The notes: generated from the letters alone by a model not told the origin. 64,000 bases of DNA from Streptomyces sp. AC550_RSS872 (GCF_019049285.1 NZ_JAGMUL010000152.1:1-64000), one strand, 5' to 3'. Positions 40,654 to 49,131 are shown, counted from the first letter of the stretch. Program-made: numbers and translations.

Positions 40654-41547
40654 TCAGCGCTCCGGTTCGGAGTCGTCCTCCCCCGCCTCCAGCAGGCCCG
40701 CGGCCGCGCCGACGATCCGGGGGTCGGGGACGCCGACGACCCCCTCATCCTTGTCGGAGTAGTCGAAGCGGGCCAGCACGCTGCGCATGGCCTCGACGCG
40801 GGCCCGCTTCTTGTCGTTGCTCTTCACCACCGTCCAGGGCGCGTGCTCGGTGTCCGTCTCGCGGAACATGGCGACCTTGGCGGCGGTGTAGTCCTCCCAG
40901 CGGTCCAGCGAGGCCAGGTCCATGGGGCTGAGCTTCCACTGCCGTACGGGGTCGACCTGGCGGATGGTGAAGCGGGTGCGCTGCTCGCCCTGGGACACCG
41001 AGAACCAGAACTTGATCAGGTCGACCCCGTCGTCCACCAGCATCCGTTCGAAGGCCGGGGCCTGCCGCATGAAGCGCCGGTACTCGTCGTCGGTGCAGAA
41101 GCCCATCACGCGCTCCACGCCGGCCCGGTTGTACCAGGACCGGTCGAACAGCACGATCTCGCCCGCGGTCGGCAGATGCTCGACGTACCGCTGGAAGTAC
41201 CACTGCCCGCGCTCACGCTCGGTCGGCTTCTCCAGCGCCACGACGCGGGCGCCGCGCGGGTTGAGGTGCTCGGTGAAGCGCTTGATCGTGCCGCCCTTGC
41301 CGGCCGCGTCCCGCCCCTCGAAGACGACGACGAGACGGCGGCCGGTCTCCTTGATCCAGCTCTGGAGCTTCAGCAGTTCGATCTGCTGGAGCCGCTTGTG
41401 CCACTCGTACTCCGGGCGCTCCATGCGCTGCTCGTACGGGTAGTTCTCCCGCCAGGTGTCCACGGGGCTGCCGTCCGGCCGGATCAGTACGGGGTCGTCC
41501 TGGTCTGTGTAGTCGACGCGCAGCCCTGACAGCAGTTCGGTGTCCAT
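40654..41547 (-). CDS. ppk2: Polyphosphate kinase 2
   Basis: A 297-residue PPK2 that interconverts polyphosphate and nucleoside di/triphosphates. Walker A is VVFEGRDAAGKGGTIKRFTEHLNPRG, Walker B and lid are GEIVLFDRSWYNRAGVERVMGFCT, and FWFSVSQGEQRTRFTIRQVDPVRQWKLSPMDLASLDRWEDYTAAK is the class I signature. The C-terminal NDKKRARVEAMRSVLARFDY is typical. An acidic tail (LEAGEDDSEPER) ends the protein. The IS481 element lies 24 bp past its stop, outside the coding region. Confidence 0.95.
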   Translation of the reverse strand: MDTELLSGLRVDYTDQDDPVLIRPDGSPVDTWRENYPYEQRMERPEYEWHKRLQQIELLKLQSWIKETGRRLVVVFEGRDAAGKGGTIKRFTEHLNPRGARVVALEKPTERERGQWYFQRYVEHLPTAGEIVLFDRSWYNRAGVERVMGFCTDDEYRRFMRQAPAFERMLVDDGVDLIKFWFSVSQGEQRTRFTIRQVDPVRQWKLSPMDLASLDRWEDYTAAKVAMFRETDTEHAPWTVVKSNDKKRARVEAMRSVLARFDYSDKDEGVVGVPDPRIVGAAAGLLEAGEDDSEPER

Positions 41548-41617
41548 ACATCCGCATGGAAGCGAGCGCTTTCATACGCCCGGCGAACCCCAGGCAAAGA
41601 TCACGTAATGCACGGCG

Positions 41618-41742
41618 TCAGCGGTAGGTGATGTCGGACACGCGGTAGCGGCAGTAGGTGCCGTCGGGACCGCTGCCGGTCCCGTGCCACGACGCGTGCC
41701 GTGCGGCGGCGACCGGGTCGCCGGACGCCCGGAGGTTGCCGA
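41618..41742 (-). pseudogene. Possible C-terminal remnant of a lost gene
   Basis: One frame, open from the stop region of the SRPBCC gene, reads LIGNLRASGDPVAAARHASWHGTGS and ends CRYRVSDITYR followed by a TGA (41618-41620). The Trp/Cys/Tyr content looks like a protein C-terminus, but there is no start, and I cannot name a family. Low confidence; it may be chance. Confidence 0.25.
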
Positions 41743-42222
41743 TCAGTTGTCCCGAGGTCGCCGTGGCGCGGCCTCGACCAGCCGGGCGAGGTTGGCCAGC
41801 GCCATCCGGGTGCCCGTCTCGTTGTCCGCGGCGGGCACGACGTCGGGGATCCCCTCGTGCACGACCAGCACGTCCGTGCCGCCGTCGGCTTCGGTGAGGG
41901 TGGTGGTCATCGTCATCGTCCCCCGCAGGGCGGGGTCGTCGCTCTCGAACTCGACCTCCTCGACGACCAGTTCGTCGGGCACGAGCTTCACGAAGCGACC
42001 GTGGTAGGTGTCGGTGTGCGCGGCCGACTTCCCCGTGCCGGTCGGCTCGTCATAGGTGAGCGAGACCCGGAAGGCCCCGCCCTCCCGGCTCTCGAACACG
42101 TGCACCTGCCCGGTCATACCGTCCGGCACCCGCCACTTCTCCACGGCGTCCGCGTCCAGCAGCGCCCGGTAGACGGCCGCGCGCGAGGCGTTCACATGCC
42201 AGGAGACCCGTGTCGAGTACAT
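41743..42222 (-). CDS. SRPBCC (AHSA1-like) family protein
   Basis: A 159-residue START/Bet v1-like protein. The N-terminus TRVSWHVNASRAAVYRALLDADAVEKWRVPDGMTGQVHVFESREGGAFRVSLTYD is characteristic of the AHSA1/ATPase-activator homologue group. GRFVKLVPDELVVEEVEFESDDPALRGTMTMTTTLTEADGGTDVLVVHEGIPD continues the domain. These proteins bind hydrophobic ligands; role unknown. The start ATG 42222 gives a normal family length. It is convergent with nothing obvious and stands between ppk2 and gudD. Confidence 0.9.
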   Translation of the reverse strand: MYSTRVSWHVNASRAAVYRALLDADAVEKWRVPDGMTGQVHVFESREGGAFRVSLTYDEPTGTGKSAAHTDTYHGRFVKLVPDELVVEEVEFESDDPALRGTMTMTTTLTEADGGTDVLVVHEGIPDVVPAADNETGTRMALANLARLVEAAPRRPRDN

Positions 42223-42343
42223 GGCCTCACGATAGAGGCGGGGTGGGAACGGCGGCCGGACGAGGGGACGCCGGCCGCCACCGTGTCACGGACGGCATCC
42301 CGCGAAGGCCGGCCATACCCGCGTCACTGCCGCGGCAGTCGGC

Positions 42344-43672
42344 TCAGCGCACGAGACACGGCCGCTTCGCGTCGAAGGTCCAGCCGTCGATCAGGTACCG
42401 CATGCCGACGGCGTCGTCGCGGCCCGACAGTGCCTTCTCCCGGTACAGCTCGTGCGCGGCGAGGAGCCGGTCGCGGTCCAGGCGGACTCCCAGGCCGGGT
42501 GCGTCCGGTACGGCGACCTCGCCGCCGCTGATCCTCGGGGGCTGTGCGGTGAGCCGTTCGCGTCCCTCCTGCCAGATCCAGTGCGTGTCCAGGGCGTTGT
42601 ACTCACCGGGGGCGGCCGCGCCGCAGTGGGCCATCATCGCCAGGGAGATGTCGAAGTGGTTGTTGGAGTGGCAGCCCCAGGTCAGGCCCATGGTGTTGCA
42701 CAGCTGGGCGACGCGCACCGAGCCCTGCATGGTCCAGAAGTGCGGGTCGGCCAGCGGGATGGACACGGACCGCAGGGCGAGGGCGTGGGTCAGCTGGCGC
42801 CAGTCGGTGGCGATCATGTTGGTGGCCGTGGGCAGTCCGGTGGCCCGGCGGAACTCCGCGAGGATCTCCCGGCCCGAGTAGCCGCCCTCCGCCCCGCAGG
42901 GGTCCTCGGCATAGGCGAGGGTGCCGACGAGGGGGCGGCAGAGTTCGACGGCCTCGCGCAGGGACCAGGCGCCGTTGGGGTCGAGGGTGATCCGCGCCTC
43001 CGGGAAACGGTTCTTGAGCGCCTGTACGGCCTTGACCTCCTCCGCGCCCGGCAGGACTCCGCCCTTGAGCTTGAAGTCACGGAACCCGTAGTGGTCGTAG
43101 GCGGCCTCGGCCTGGCGGACGATCGCCTCGGGGGTCAGGGCCTCCTCGTGCCGGACGCGGTACCAGTCGACGGCGGCGTCGGGGTCGCGGACGTAGTCCA
43201 GGTCAGTGCGCTCCGGGTCGCCGACGTAGAAGAGGTAGCCGAGGACCCGTACGGAGTCGCGCTGCTTGCCGTCTCCGAGGAGCGCGGCGACCGGGACGTC
43301 GAGGTGCTGGCCGAGCAGGTCGAGAAGCGCCGACTCGACGGCGGTGACGGCGTGCACCGTCGTCCGCAGGTCGAAGGTCTGGGCGCCGCGACCGCCCGGG
43401 TCACGGTCGGCGAAGCTCGCCTCGATCGCACGCAGGACACGCTTGTGGTCGCCGAGCCGCGCGCCGACGACCAGTGACTCGGCGTCGCGCAGGGTCTGCG
43501 TGATCTTCTCCCCGCCGGGGGCCTCGCCGAGGCCCGTACGGCCCTCGGAGTCCTCCAGGACGACGACGTTGCGGGTGAAGTAGGGGGCGTGGGCCCCGGA
43601 GAGGTTGAGGAGCATCGAGTCGCGGCCGGCGACCGGGTACACGGAGAAGCGGGTGACGACAGGTTGGCTCAT
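42344..43672 (-). CDS. gudD: Glucarate dehydratase
   Basis: A 442-residue enolase-superfamily enzyme that dehydrates D-glucarate (or L-idarate) to 5-keto-4-deoxyglucarate. Length fits. FRDFKLKGGVLPGAEEVKAVQAL carries the catalytic KxK-type Lys of the barrel, ARITLDPNGAWSLREAV the first metal Asp, YAEDPCGAEGGYSGREILAEFRRATGLPTATNMIATDW the further metal ligands and Asn. SVSIPLADPHFWTMQGSVRVAQLCNTMGLTWGCHSNNHFDISLAMMAH has the catalytic His-Asp region. The start overlaps the stop of a permease remnant (ATGA), so gudD was once, and may still be, translated in a permease-dehydratase operon. Confidence 0.95.
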   Translation of the reverse strand: MSQPVVTRFSVYPVAGRDSMLLNLSGAHAPYFTRNVVVLEDSEGRTGLGEAPGGEKITQTLRDAESLVVGARLGDHKRVLRAIEASFADRDPGGRGAQTFDLRTTVHAVTAVESALLDLLGQHLDVPVAALLGDGKQRDSVRVLGYLFYVGDPERTDLDYVRDPDAAVDWYRVRHEEALTPEAIVRQAEAAYDHYGFRDFKLKGGVLPGAEEVKAVQALKNRFPEARITLDPNGAWSLREAVELCRPLVGTLAYAEDPCGAEGGYSGREILAEFRRATGLPTATNMIATDWRQLTHALALRSVSIPLADPHFWTMQGSVRVAQLCNTMGLTWGCHSNNHFDISLAMMAHCGAAAPGEYNALDTHWIWQEGRERLTAQPPRISGGEVAVPDAPGLGVRLDRDRLLAAHELYREKALSGRDDAVGMRYLIDGWTFDAKRPCLVR

Positions 43673-43899
43673 GGCAGGCGGGGGCCGTTCTCGTGAGGGG
43701 GTCGGATGCTGAGGGCGTCGAGGATCTGTTCCAGGACCAGTACGCCACCGGCGATGAACAGGCCGCAGAACAGGCCGTAGAACAGGCCGAGTCCGACGGA
43801 CGCGTGGAAGGTGGCGGCCACCGCGGTGGGGCCGGGGTACGGCGGCAGGAAGCTGTGCGTGGTGGACAGGGCGATCGACATGGGCAGCGCGAGCGGCAT
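43669..43899 (-). pseudogene. GntP-family gluconate/glucarate permease remnant
   Basis: A 76-codon frame with AGGGAG 9 nt before its ATG encodes PLALPMSIALSTTHSFLPPYPGPTAVAATFHASVGLGLFYGLFCG, the conserved HSFLPPHPGP segment from the middle of GntP-type H+/gluconate symporters (about 450 residues). A further hydrophobic segment and a hydrophilic end follow. The first 150 or so and the last 200 or so residues are missing. The stop overlaps the gudD ATG by 4 bp. It is an internally deleted permease whose translation start and coupling to gudD remain. It could persist as a translated leader for gudD. Confidence 0.7.
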
Positions 43900-43951
43900 A
43901 TGTCAGTTCTCCCTTGAACGCCGGCCGCCTATGTTCACCTTATTGAACCCT

Positions 43952-43986
43952 GTCCTCACATGGAGACACCGTCTACATATGAGGAC
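43952..43986. promoter_or_regulatory. Inverted-repeat operator upstream of the permease remnant-gudD unit
   Basis: GTCCTCACATG (43952-43962) and CATATGAGGAC (43976-43986) are inverted with one mismatch and 13-nt spacing, between gudD's unit and the divergent VOC pseudogene. It resembles an operator for a sugar-acid regulator; no regulator gene is adjacent. Confidence 0.5.
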
Positions 43987-44077
43987 GGAGATTATGCTCA
44001 TGGGTGGTCGAGGTCAATGGGTCAGCGTCGCCGGATGCACCGGTGCGCCTTCCCCGCCGCGCTCCTGGGCTCGGGAT

Positions 44078-44517
44078 ATGGCGATTCAGCGCATGAACCA
44101 CGTCAGCGTCGTCGTCGACGACATCGAGGCGGCTGTCGCGTTCTTCGTCGAGCTCGGTATGGAGGTGGAGGGCCGGGCGCCCGTCGAGGGACACGGGGTG
44201 GACCGTGTCTGCGGGCTCGACGACGTCCGTGTCGACATCGCGATGATGCGGACCCCGGACGGGCACGGCGGGCTCGCGCTGACGAAGTTCCACGCACCGA
44301 AGGTGATCAACGCCGTGCCGGAGAACGCGCCGGCCACACGCTCGGCCTGCGGAGCGTCATGCTCGCCGTCGACCACATCGAGGACACCGTGGGCCGCCTG
44401 CGCGCCCACGGCGCCGAACTCGTCGGCGCGCTGGAACAGTACAGGGACACCGACCGGCTCTGCTACGTCCGCGGCCCCGCCGGCATCATCGTCGCGCCGG
44501 CCGAGCAGATCGGCTGA
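44078..44517 (+). pseudogene. VOC-family (glyoxalase-like) protein with a frameshift
   Basis: The first frame gives MNHVSVVVDDIEAAVAFFVELGMEVEGRAPVEG, GLDDVRVDIAMMRTPDGHGGLALTKFHAPKVINAVPENAPA, and the second frame continues TLGLRSVMLAVDHIEDTVGRLRAHGAELVGALEQYRDTDRLCYVRGPAGIIVAPAEQIG to a stop. These are the two halves of one bidomain-type VOC protein of about 146 residues. The shift lies near 44337, where one base seems missing in the Asn codon after NAPA. Metal ligands at the start of each half (His of NHVSV and the Glu of IIVAPAE) are still encoded. A sequencing error is a possible alternative. Confidence 0.8.
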
Positions 44518-44633
44518 AGGCGACTCCCTCGGCCTCCTCCGACCTCCTTCGTCCACCTTCGGACCCGGCGGTACGCCCTGCCCGCTCGCGGGTACCCGTA
44601 TGCGTGTAGCACCCTCCTGGGGAGATGACTCGG

Positions 44634-44930
44634 ATGCTGTTCCTCGGACTACTCCTCCTCGCGGCCAGCGGCGTCTTCACCGGTCTGGTCATCGCCGACA
44701 ACCTCTCCGGCGGCCCCGAGTACTCCGTCTCGGTGCTCGGCCAGGACCTCGCCACCATGAACACGCTGGCCGTCTTCTGCTCGGGCCTCGCCCTGGCGCT
44801 CGTCTTCTGCCTGGGTCTGGTCCTGGCGAGGAGCGGTGCCGCACACCACCGCCACGGCAGGCCGCGGCGGCACGGGACCCGGCGCGTCGCCCCCTTCCGC
44901 GGGACCGCGGATCCGGACGCGCGGGCCTGA
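44634..44930 (+). CDS. Small membrane protein, unknown function
   Basis: A 98-residue protein with two hydrophobic helices, LFLGLLLLAASGVFTGLVIA and TLAVFCSGLALALVFCLGLVLA, separated by a short loop with SGGPEYSVSVLGQDLATMN. It ends in a basic His/Arg tail (AHHRHGRPRRHGTRR) that would face the cytoplasm. ATG 44634 has GGGGAG 9 nt upstream. The gene lies 39 bp before the archease gene on the same strand. I do not recognise a family beyond small Streptomyces two-helix proteins. Confidence 0.6.
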   Translation: MLFLGLLLLAASGVFTGLVIADNLSGGPEYSVSVLGQDLATMNTLAVFCSGLALALVFCLGLVLARSGAAHHRHGRPRRHGTRRVAPFRGTADPDARA

Positions 44931-44969
44931 CCCGGACCAACAGCCCGTACGGCACGAGCGGATCAGGTG

Positions 44970-45431
44970 ATGCCGATGGTCGGTGACCCGGACGACGACA
45001 TCCAGACCCGGCGCAGCGGCGGAAGCGGCCACCGGGCGGTGCCGCACACGGCCGATGTGCGGATCGAGGCGTGGGGCGCGAGCCGGGAGCGCTGCCTGGT
45101 GGAGGCCGCGCTCGGCATGGTGGAGTGCTTCGCCGACGTCACGGCGGTCCGGCCCACCTCGATGGAGCGGGTACGGCTCGCCGAGAACAGCGACGAGGAA
45201 CTGCTGACCGCCCTCCTCGACGAGGTCGTCTTCCGTCTCGACGTGGACGGCCGCGTGCCCGTCGACCTGGAGGCCGACACCACCGACGGCGACCTCGACG
45301 TACGGCTCGCGCTCGCGGAGCTGGGGGACGTGGAGGTCACCGGAGCCACGCCGAAGGGCGTCTCATGGCACGGGCTGCACATCGGGCCGGACTCGTACGG
45401 GTGGTCGTGTGCGGTGACCGTGGACGTGTGA
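44970..45431 (+). CDS. Archease
   Basis: A 153-residue protein of the archease family, which supports RtcB by speeding guanylylation and substrate turnover. HRAVPHTADVRIEAWGASRERCLVEAALGMVECFADV is the family N-terminal signature with the Asp of HTADV in the Ca/metal site. SDEELLTALLDEVVFRLDVDGRVPVDLEAD follows, and the end is ATPKGVSWHGLHIGPDSYGWSCAVTVDV. The gene is convergent with rtcB, with 27 bp between the stop codons. A GTG just before the ATG is an alternative start. Confidence 0.92.
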   Translation: MPMVGDPDDDIQTRRSGGSGHRAVPHTADVRIEAWGASRERCLVEAALGMVECFADVTAVRPTSMERVRLAENSDEELLTALLDEVVFRLDVDGRVPVDLEADTTDGDLDVRLALAELGDVEVTGATPKGVSWHGLHIGPDSYGWSCAVTVDV

Positions 45432-45458
45432 GGTGACGGTGGGCCCACGGCCCGCCGC

Positions 45459-46871
45459 TCAGCCCTTCACCACCCCCAACGGCACCAGCCGTGCCACCGT
45501 CCGGCACAGTCCCGCGCCCTCGCTCGCGGCCACGACCTCGCTCACGTCCTTGTACGCCTCCGGCGTCTCCTCCGACAGGCCGCGCAGCGAACGCGGACGG
45601 ACCGCGATGCCCGCCGACTCCAGCCGGGCCCGCACTTCCCGGCCGCCCACCGCACGGGCGGCCCGGTGACGGCTGAGGACGCGGCCCGCGCCATGGCAGG
45701 TGGAGAAGAAGGCGTCGCCGCCCGCCACTCCGACCAGGACGTACGAGGCGGTGCCCATCGTCCCGGGGATCAGCACCGGCTGGCCGACGTGGCGCAGATC
45801 GTCGGGCAGGTCCGGATGGCCGGGCGGGAAGGCACGGGTCGCGCCCTTGCGGTGGACGCAGAGCGTGCGGCGTGCTCCGGCGACCGGGTGGGGCTCGATC
45901 TTGGCGAGGTTGTGGGAGACGTCGTACACCAGGGACAGCCGGGCTCCCGCGGCACGCCGGAAGACGATGCGGGTCGCGTCGGACAGCAACTGACGGTTGG
46001 CGCGGCCGTAGTTGGCCGCGGCCGCCATCGCGCCGAGGTACCGCTGCCCCTCGGGTGAGCCGACGGGCGTGCAGGCCAGTTGGCGGTCGGGGACCTTGAT
46101 GCCGTAGCGGGCCATCGCGCGGTCCATCAGCCGTACGTGATCGGTGCAGATCTGGTGGCCGAGGCCGCGCGACCCGCAGTGGATCATCACGCACACCTGG
46201 CCGACGGCGATCCCGAACGCGGCGGCGGCCGGCGCGTCGTACACCTCGTCGACGCGCTGCACCTCCAGGAAGTGGTTGGCCGACCCGAGGCTCCCGACCT
46301 GACCGAGCCCGCGTTCCCGCGCCCGCGCGCTCACCTGGTCCACGTCGGCGTCGGCGACCGCCCCGCCGTCCTCGCAGCGCGTCAGGTCGCGCTCCTCGCC
46401 GTGGCCCTCCCCCACCGCGTACCGGGAGCCGCCCCGCAGGATCCGCTCCAGCTGTCCGGGGCCGGTCAGATGCCACACCCCGCCGGGGCCGGCGCCGCGC
46501 GGGATCGCCCGGTCGAGGCCGTCCATCACGGCGGGCAGCGCCGAAGCGAGCCCGTTGCCGTCGATGTCGGCGGCGAGCAGACGTACACCGCAGGAGATGT
46601 CGAAGCCGACGCCGCCCGGCGAGACGACCCCGCCGTCGGCCACGTCGGTAGCGGCGACGCCGCCGATGGGAAAGCCGTAGCCCCAGTGGATGTCGGGCAT
46701 GGCGTACGAGGCGCCGACGATGCCCGGCAGCGTGGCCACGTTGACCACCTGCTCCAGCGACTTCTCGGCGTCACTCAGCAGCTTCCGTGACGCGAACACC
46801 ACGCCGGGCACCCGCATCGGGCCATGCGGGTCGATCCGGAAGCGGTGGGATGCTTCCTGGACCAGTTCCAT
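45459..46871 (-). CDS. rtcB: RtcB-type RNA ligase
   Basis: A 470-residue GTP- and Mn-dependent ligase joining 2',3'-cyclic phosphate (3'-P) and 5'-OH RNA ends, in tRNA or rRNA repair. Metal and catalytic motifs are PDIHWGYGFPIGGVAATD, GGVGFDISCGVRLL (Asp91, Cys94), GSLGSANHFLEV, MIHCGSRGLGHQ, LVYDVSHNLAKIE and CVHRKGATRAFPPG with the GMP-accepting His region. Length fits RtcB. Convergent with archease and divergent from the capA-like gene. RtcB with archease in one locus supports an RNA-repair function. Confidence 0.95.
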   Translation of the reverse strand: MELVQEASHRFRIDPHGPMRVPGVVFASRKLLSDAEKSLEQVVNVATLPGIVGASYAMPDIHWGYGFPIGGVAATDVADGGVVSPGGVGFDISCGVRLLAADIDGNGLASALPAVMDGLDRAIPRGAGPGGVWHLTGPGQLERILRGGSRYAVGEGHGEERDLTRCEDGGAVADADVDQVSARARERGLGQVGSLGSANHFLEVQRVDEVYDAPAAAAFGIAVGQVCVMIHCGSRGLGHQICTDHVRLMDRAMARYGIKVPDRQLACTPVGSPEGQRYLGAMAAAANYGRANRQLLSDATRIVFRRAAGARLSLVYDVSHNLAKIEPHPVAGARRTLCVHRKGATRAFPPGHPDLPDDLRHVGQPVLIPGTMGTASYVLVGVAGGDAFFSTCHGAGRVLSRHRAARAVGGREVRARLESAGIAVRPRSLRGLSEETPEAYKDVSEVVAASEGAGLCRTVARLVPLGVVKG

Positions 46872-46947
46872 GACGGCCTCCCACACCTCGGCGAGCACGC
46901 TCGGACGCCCGGCGTCGCAGGTGCGGGGTACCCCGTACGGTGGAGTC

Positions 46948-48072
46948 ATGAACGGCGGCACGGTCACGCTGTTCGTCTGCGGCGACGTGATGCTCGGACG
47001 CGGCGTCGACCAGATCCTGGCCCGGCCCGGGGACCCGGTGCTGCGGGAGGGGTATGTCACGGACGCCCGGTCCTACGTCGGCATGGCGGAGGCGGTGAGC
47101 GGCCCGATCCCGGCGCCCGTCGACCCGTCCTGGCCCTGGGGCGAGGCGTTGCCGTTGCTGGAGTCGGTCGGCCCGGACGTGCGGATCGTCAATCTGGAGA
47201 CGTCCATCACGCGCAGCGACACGTTCGAGCCCGGCAAGGCGGTCCACTACCGCATGCATCCGGCCAATCTGCCCGCCCTCAGGGTGGCCCGGCCCGATGT
47301 CTGCGTTCTGGCCAACAACCATGTGCTGGACTTCGGTGTCGCGGGCCTGGAGGAGACGCTGGACGTGCTGCACGGAGCGGGCCTGCGGACGGCGGGCGCG
47401 GGGCGCGGCGCCGAGGAGGCGTACGCCCCCGTGGCACTCCCGCTCCCCCACGGCGGCCGCGTGCTCGTCCTCGCCCTCGGCGCAGGCACCAGCGGCGTCC
47501 CCGCGAGCTGGGCGGCGACGGCGGACCTGCCCGGCGTCGCCTACGTGCCCGAGCTGACGCCCGCCACGGCCGCCGCCGCGGTCCGGCACATACGGCAGGT
47601 GAAGCGGGCCGGCGACCTCGTGGTCGTGTCCGTGCACTGGGGTTCCAACTGGGGCTACCTCGTCCCCCGCGACCAGCGCCGCTTCGCGCACGCGCTGGTG
47701 GACGGCGGCGCCGACGTCGTCCACGGCCACTCCTCGCACCACCCGCGCCCCGTCGAGGTCTACCGGGACCGGCTGATCCTGCACGGCTGCGGCGACTTCA
47801 TCGACGACTACGAGGGCATCCCCGGCTACGAGCAGTACCGCGACGACCTCCGCATCGCCTACTTCGTGACGCTGGCGGCGGACACGGGCGAACTCAGCGG
47901 CCTACGCATGGTCCCCCTGCTCGCCCGCCGTATGCGCCTGGAGCCCGCCCCGCCCGAGGACCGCACCTGGCTGCACACGACCCTCGACCGTATCAGCCAC
48001 GGCGCCCGTCTCACCCTGGACACGGACGGCACGCTCGCCCTGCGCAGGCCCGCCTCCCGCGCCGCCCCTTGA
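46948..48072 (+). CDS. CapA/poly-gamma-glutamate-synthesis-type metallophosphatase family protein
   Basis: A 374-residue protein of the CapA (PGA_cap) family, a calcineurin-like fold. FVCGDVMLGRGVDQIL, IVNLETSIT, VCVLANNHVLDFGVAGLEETLDVL, VSVHWGSNWGYL and VVHGHSSHHPRPVEVY follow the expected metal-binding order. There is no signal peptide. The family is linked to capsule export or synthesis, but many members are of unknown function; no capBC partners are here. GGAG precedes ATG 46948. It is divergent from rtcB. Confidence 0.92.
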   Translation: MNGGTVTLFVCGDVMLGRGVDQILARPGDPVLREGYVTDARSYVGMAEAVSGPIPAPVDPSWPWGEALPLLESVGPDVRIVNLETSITRSDTFEPGKAVHYRMHPANLPALRVARPDVCVLANNHVLDFGVAGLEETLDVLHGAGLRTAGAGRGAEEAYAPVALPLPHGGRVLVLALGAGTSGVPASWAATADLPGVAYVPELTPATAAAAVRHIRQVKRAGDLVVVSVHWGSNWGYLVPRDQRRFAHALVDGGADVVHGHSSHHPRPVEVYRDRLILHGCGDFIDDYEGIPGYEQYRDDLRIAYFVTLAADTGELSGLRMVPLLARRMRLEPAPPEDRTWLHTTLDRISHGARLTLDTDGTLALRRPASRAAP

Positions 48073-48080
48073 AACAGCCC

Positions 48081-48734
48081 TCAGGGCGCCCCTTCCTCAC
48101 CCCGCAGCGCCTCCAGCACATCGGCGTCCGTCAGCTGGCCGAAGTCCTCGTACCACTCCCCCACCGCGCTGAACAGCCTCGGCCGGTGCAGACAGACGAA
48201 CTCGTCGACCATCCGCCGCAGTTCCTCGGCCACGTCCGGTGCGCAGACGGGTACGGCCAGGACCAGACGCTCGGGATCCTGGTTGCGTACGGCGCGCAGG
48301 GCGACGCGTGCGGTCGAGCCGGTGGCGACGCCGTCGTCGACGACGATGGCCGTACGGTCGCGCAGCCGCGGAGCCGGCCGGCCCTGCCGATAGCGCTCCT
48401 CACGCCGCCGCAGCTCCTTGCGCTCCCGTTCCACCACCGGCGCCAGGTCGGCCTCGCTCAGCCCCAGCCGGTACAGCGTCTGTTCGTCGAACAGCGGAGG
48501 ATCGTCACCCGCGAGCGCCCCCACCCCGAACTCCTCGTGGAACGGCGCCCCGATCTTGCGTACGACGAGCACGTCCAGCGGGGCCTCCAACGCCCGCGCG
48601 ATCTCCTGGGCCACCGCGACGCCGCCCCGGGGCAGCGCGAGGACCACGGGATGCGCAAGGATGCCCTTCTCCTGCCGGACGCGCAGCTGCTCCGCCAGCT
48701 CCCGCCCGGCCTCCTTGCGGTCACGGAACTGCAT
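48081..48734 (-). CDS. Phosphoribosyltransferase family protein (paralogue A)
   Basis: A 217-residue type I PRTase-like protein. VVLALPRGGVAVAQEIARALEAPLDVLVVRKIGAPFHEEFGVGALAGD is the family block, with the PPi-binding RK pair. The PRPP-binding motif is TAIVVDDGVATGSTARVALRAV. It ends in FSAVGEWYEDFGQ. Such proteins resemble the hypothetical PRTases in DosR-type dormancy regulons of actinobacteria. A diverged paralogue lies 1.1 kb further right on the opposite strand. ATG 48734 chosen. Confidence 0.9.
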   Translation of the reverse strand: MQFRDRKEAGRELAEQLRVRQEKGILAHPVVLALPRGGVAVAQEIARALEAPLDVLVVRKIGAPFHEEFGVGALAGDDPPLFDEQTLYRLGLSEADLAPVVERERKELRRREERYRQGRPAPRLRDRTAIVVDDGVATGSTARVALRAVRNQDPERLVLAVPVCAPDVAEELRRMVDEFVCLHRPRLFSAVGEWYEDFGQLTDADVLEALRGEEGAP

Positions 48735-48891
48735 GGGTCTCCCCTTCCGTCCGTCGCCGCGTACCCCACCCACCGGCACCGGACACACCACGGTGCTGGT
48801 GCGGCGGCCGATGCCATACGGGTCTGGACCGCTCGGACGGGACTGTCTCAGGGTTCCGGACGAAAGCGCCTCCGGGTGCTCCCGCGCGCGT

Positions 48892-49131
48892 TCACTCGTC
48901 CGGCGTATCGGGCGGCTCCGGGGCGCTCCAGTCGTACGGTCCGCCGCCGCGCCACTCGATCAGTTCGGGGTCGTCGACGGCCCGGTCCTTGCCGGGCAGG
49001 CCCGCGCGGTGCACCAGGTCCATCACGTCGAACAGGTTGTACGCGGTGCCGGTCGGCTCGCCGCGGATCGTCACCTGACGCCCGCCGTCCGACGCCGGCG
49101 GCAGCACCACCACGGGGGGACGCGTGCTCAT
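48892..49131 (-). CDS. Conserved small hypothetical protein
   Basis: A 79-residue hydrophilic protein: Pro-rich at the start (STRPPVVVLPPASDGGRQV), a small predicted helix-strand core (TAYNLFDVMDLVHRAGLPG) and an acidic Pro-rich tail (PYDWSAPEPPDTPDE). No motif recognised. The ATG at 49131 has only a weak RBS. Codon use looks genuine (GC third positions). It lies between two phosphoribosyltransferase-type genes. Confidence 0.55.
   Translation of the reverse strand: MSTRPPVVVLPPASDGGRQVTIRGEPTGTAYNLFDVMDLVHRAGLPGKDRAVDDPELIEWRGGGPYDWSAPEPPDTPDE

Noticed and set aside
46900..46947. GGGTAC before the capA-like gene as a SigB -10 box
   Set aside because: A -35 at proper spacing is not clear and the distance to the start codon is too small to be convincing.
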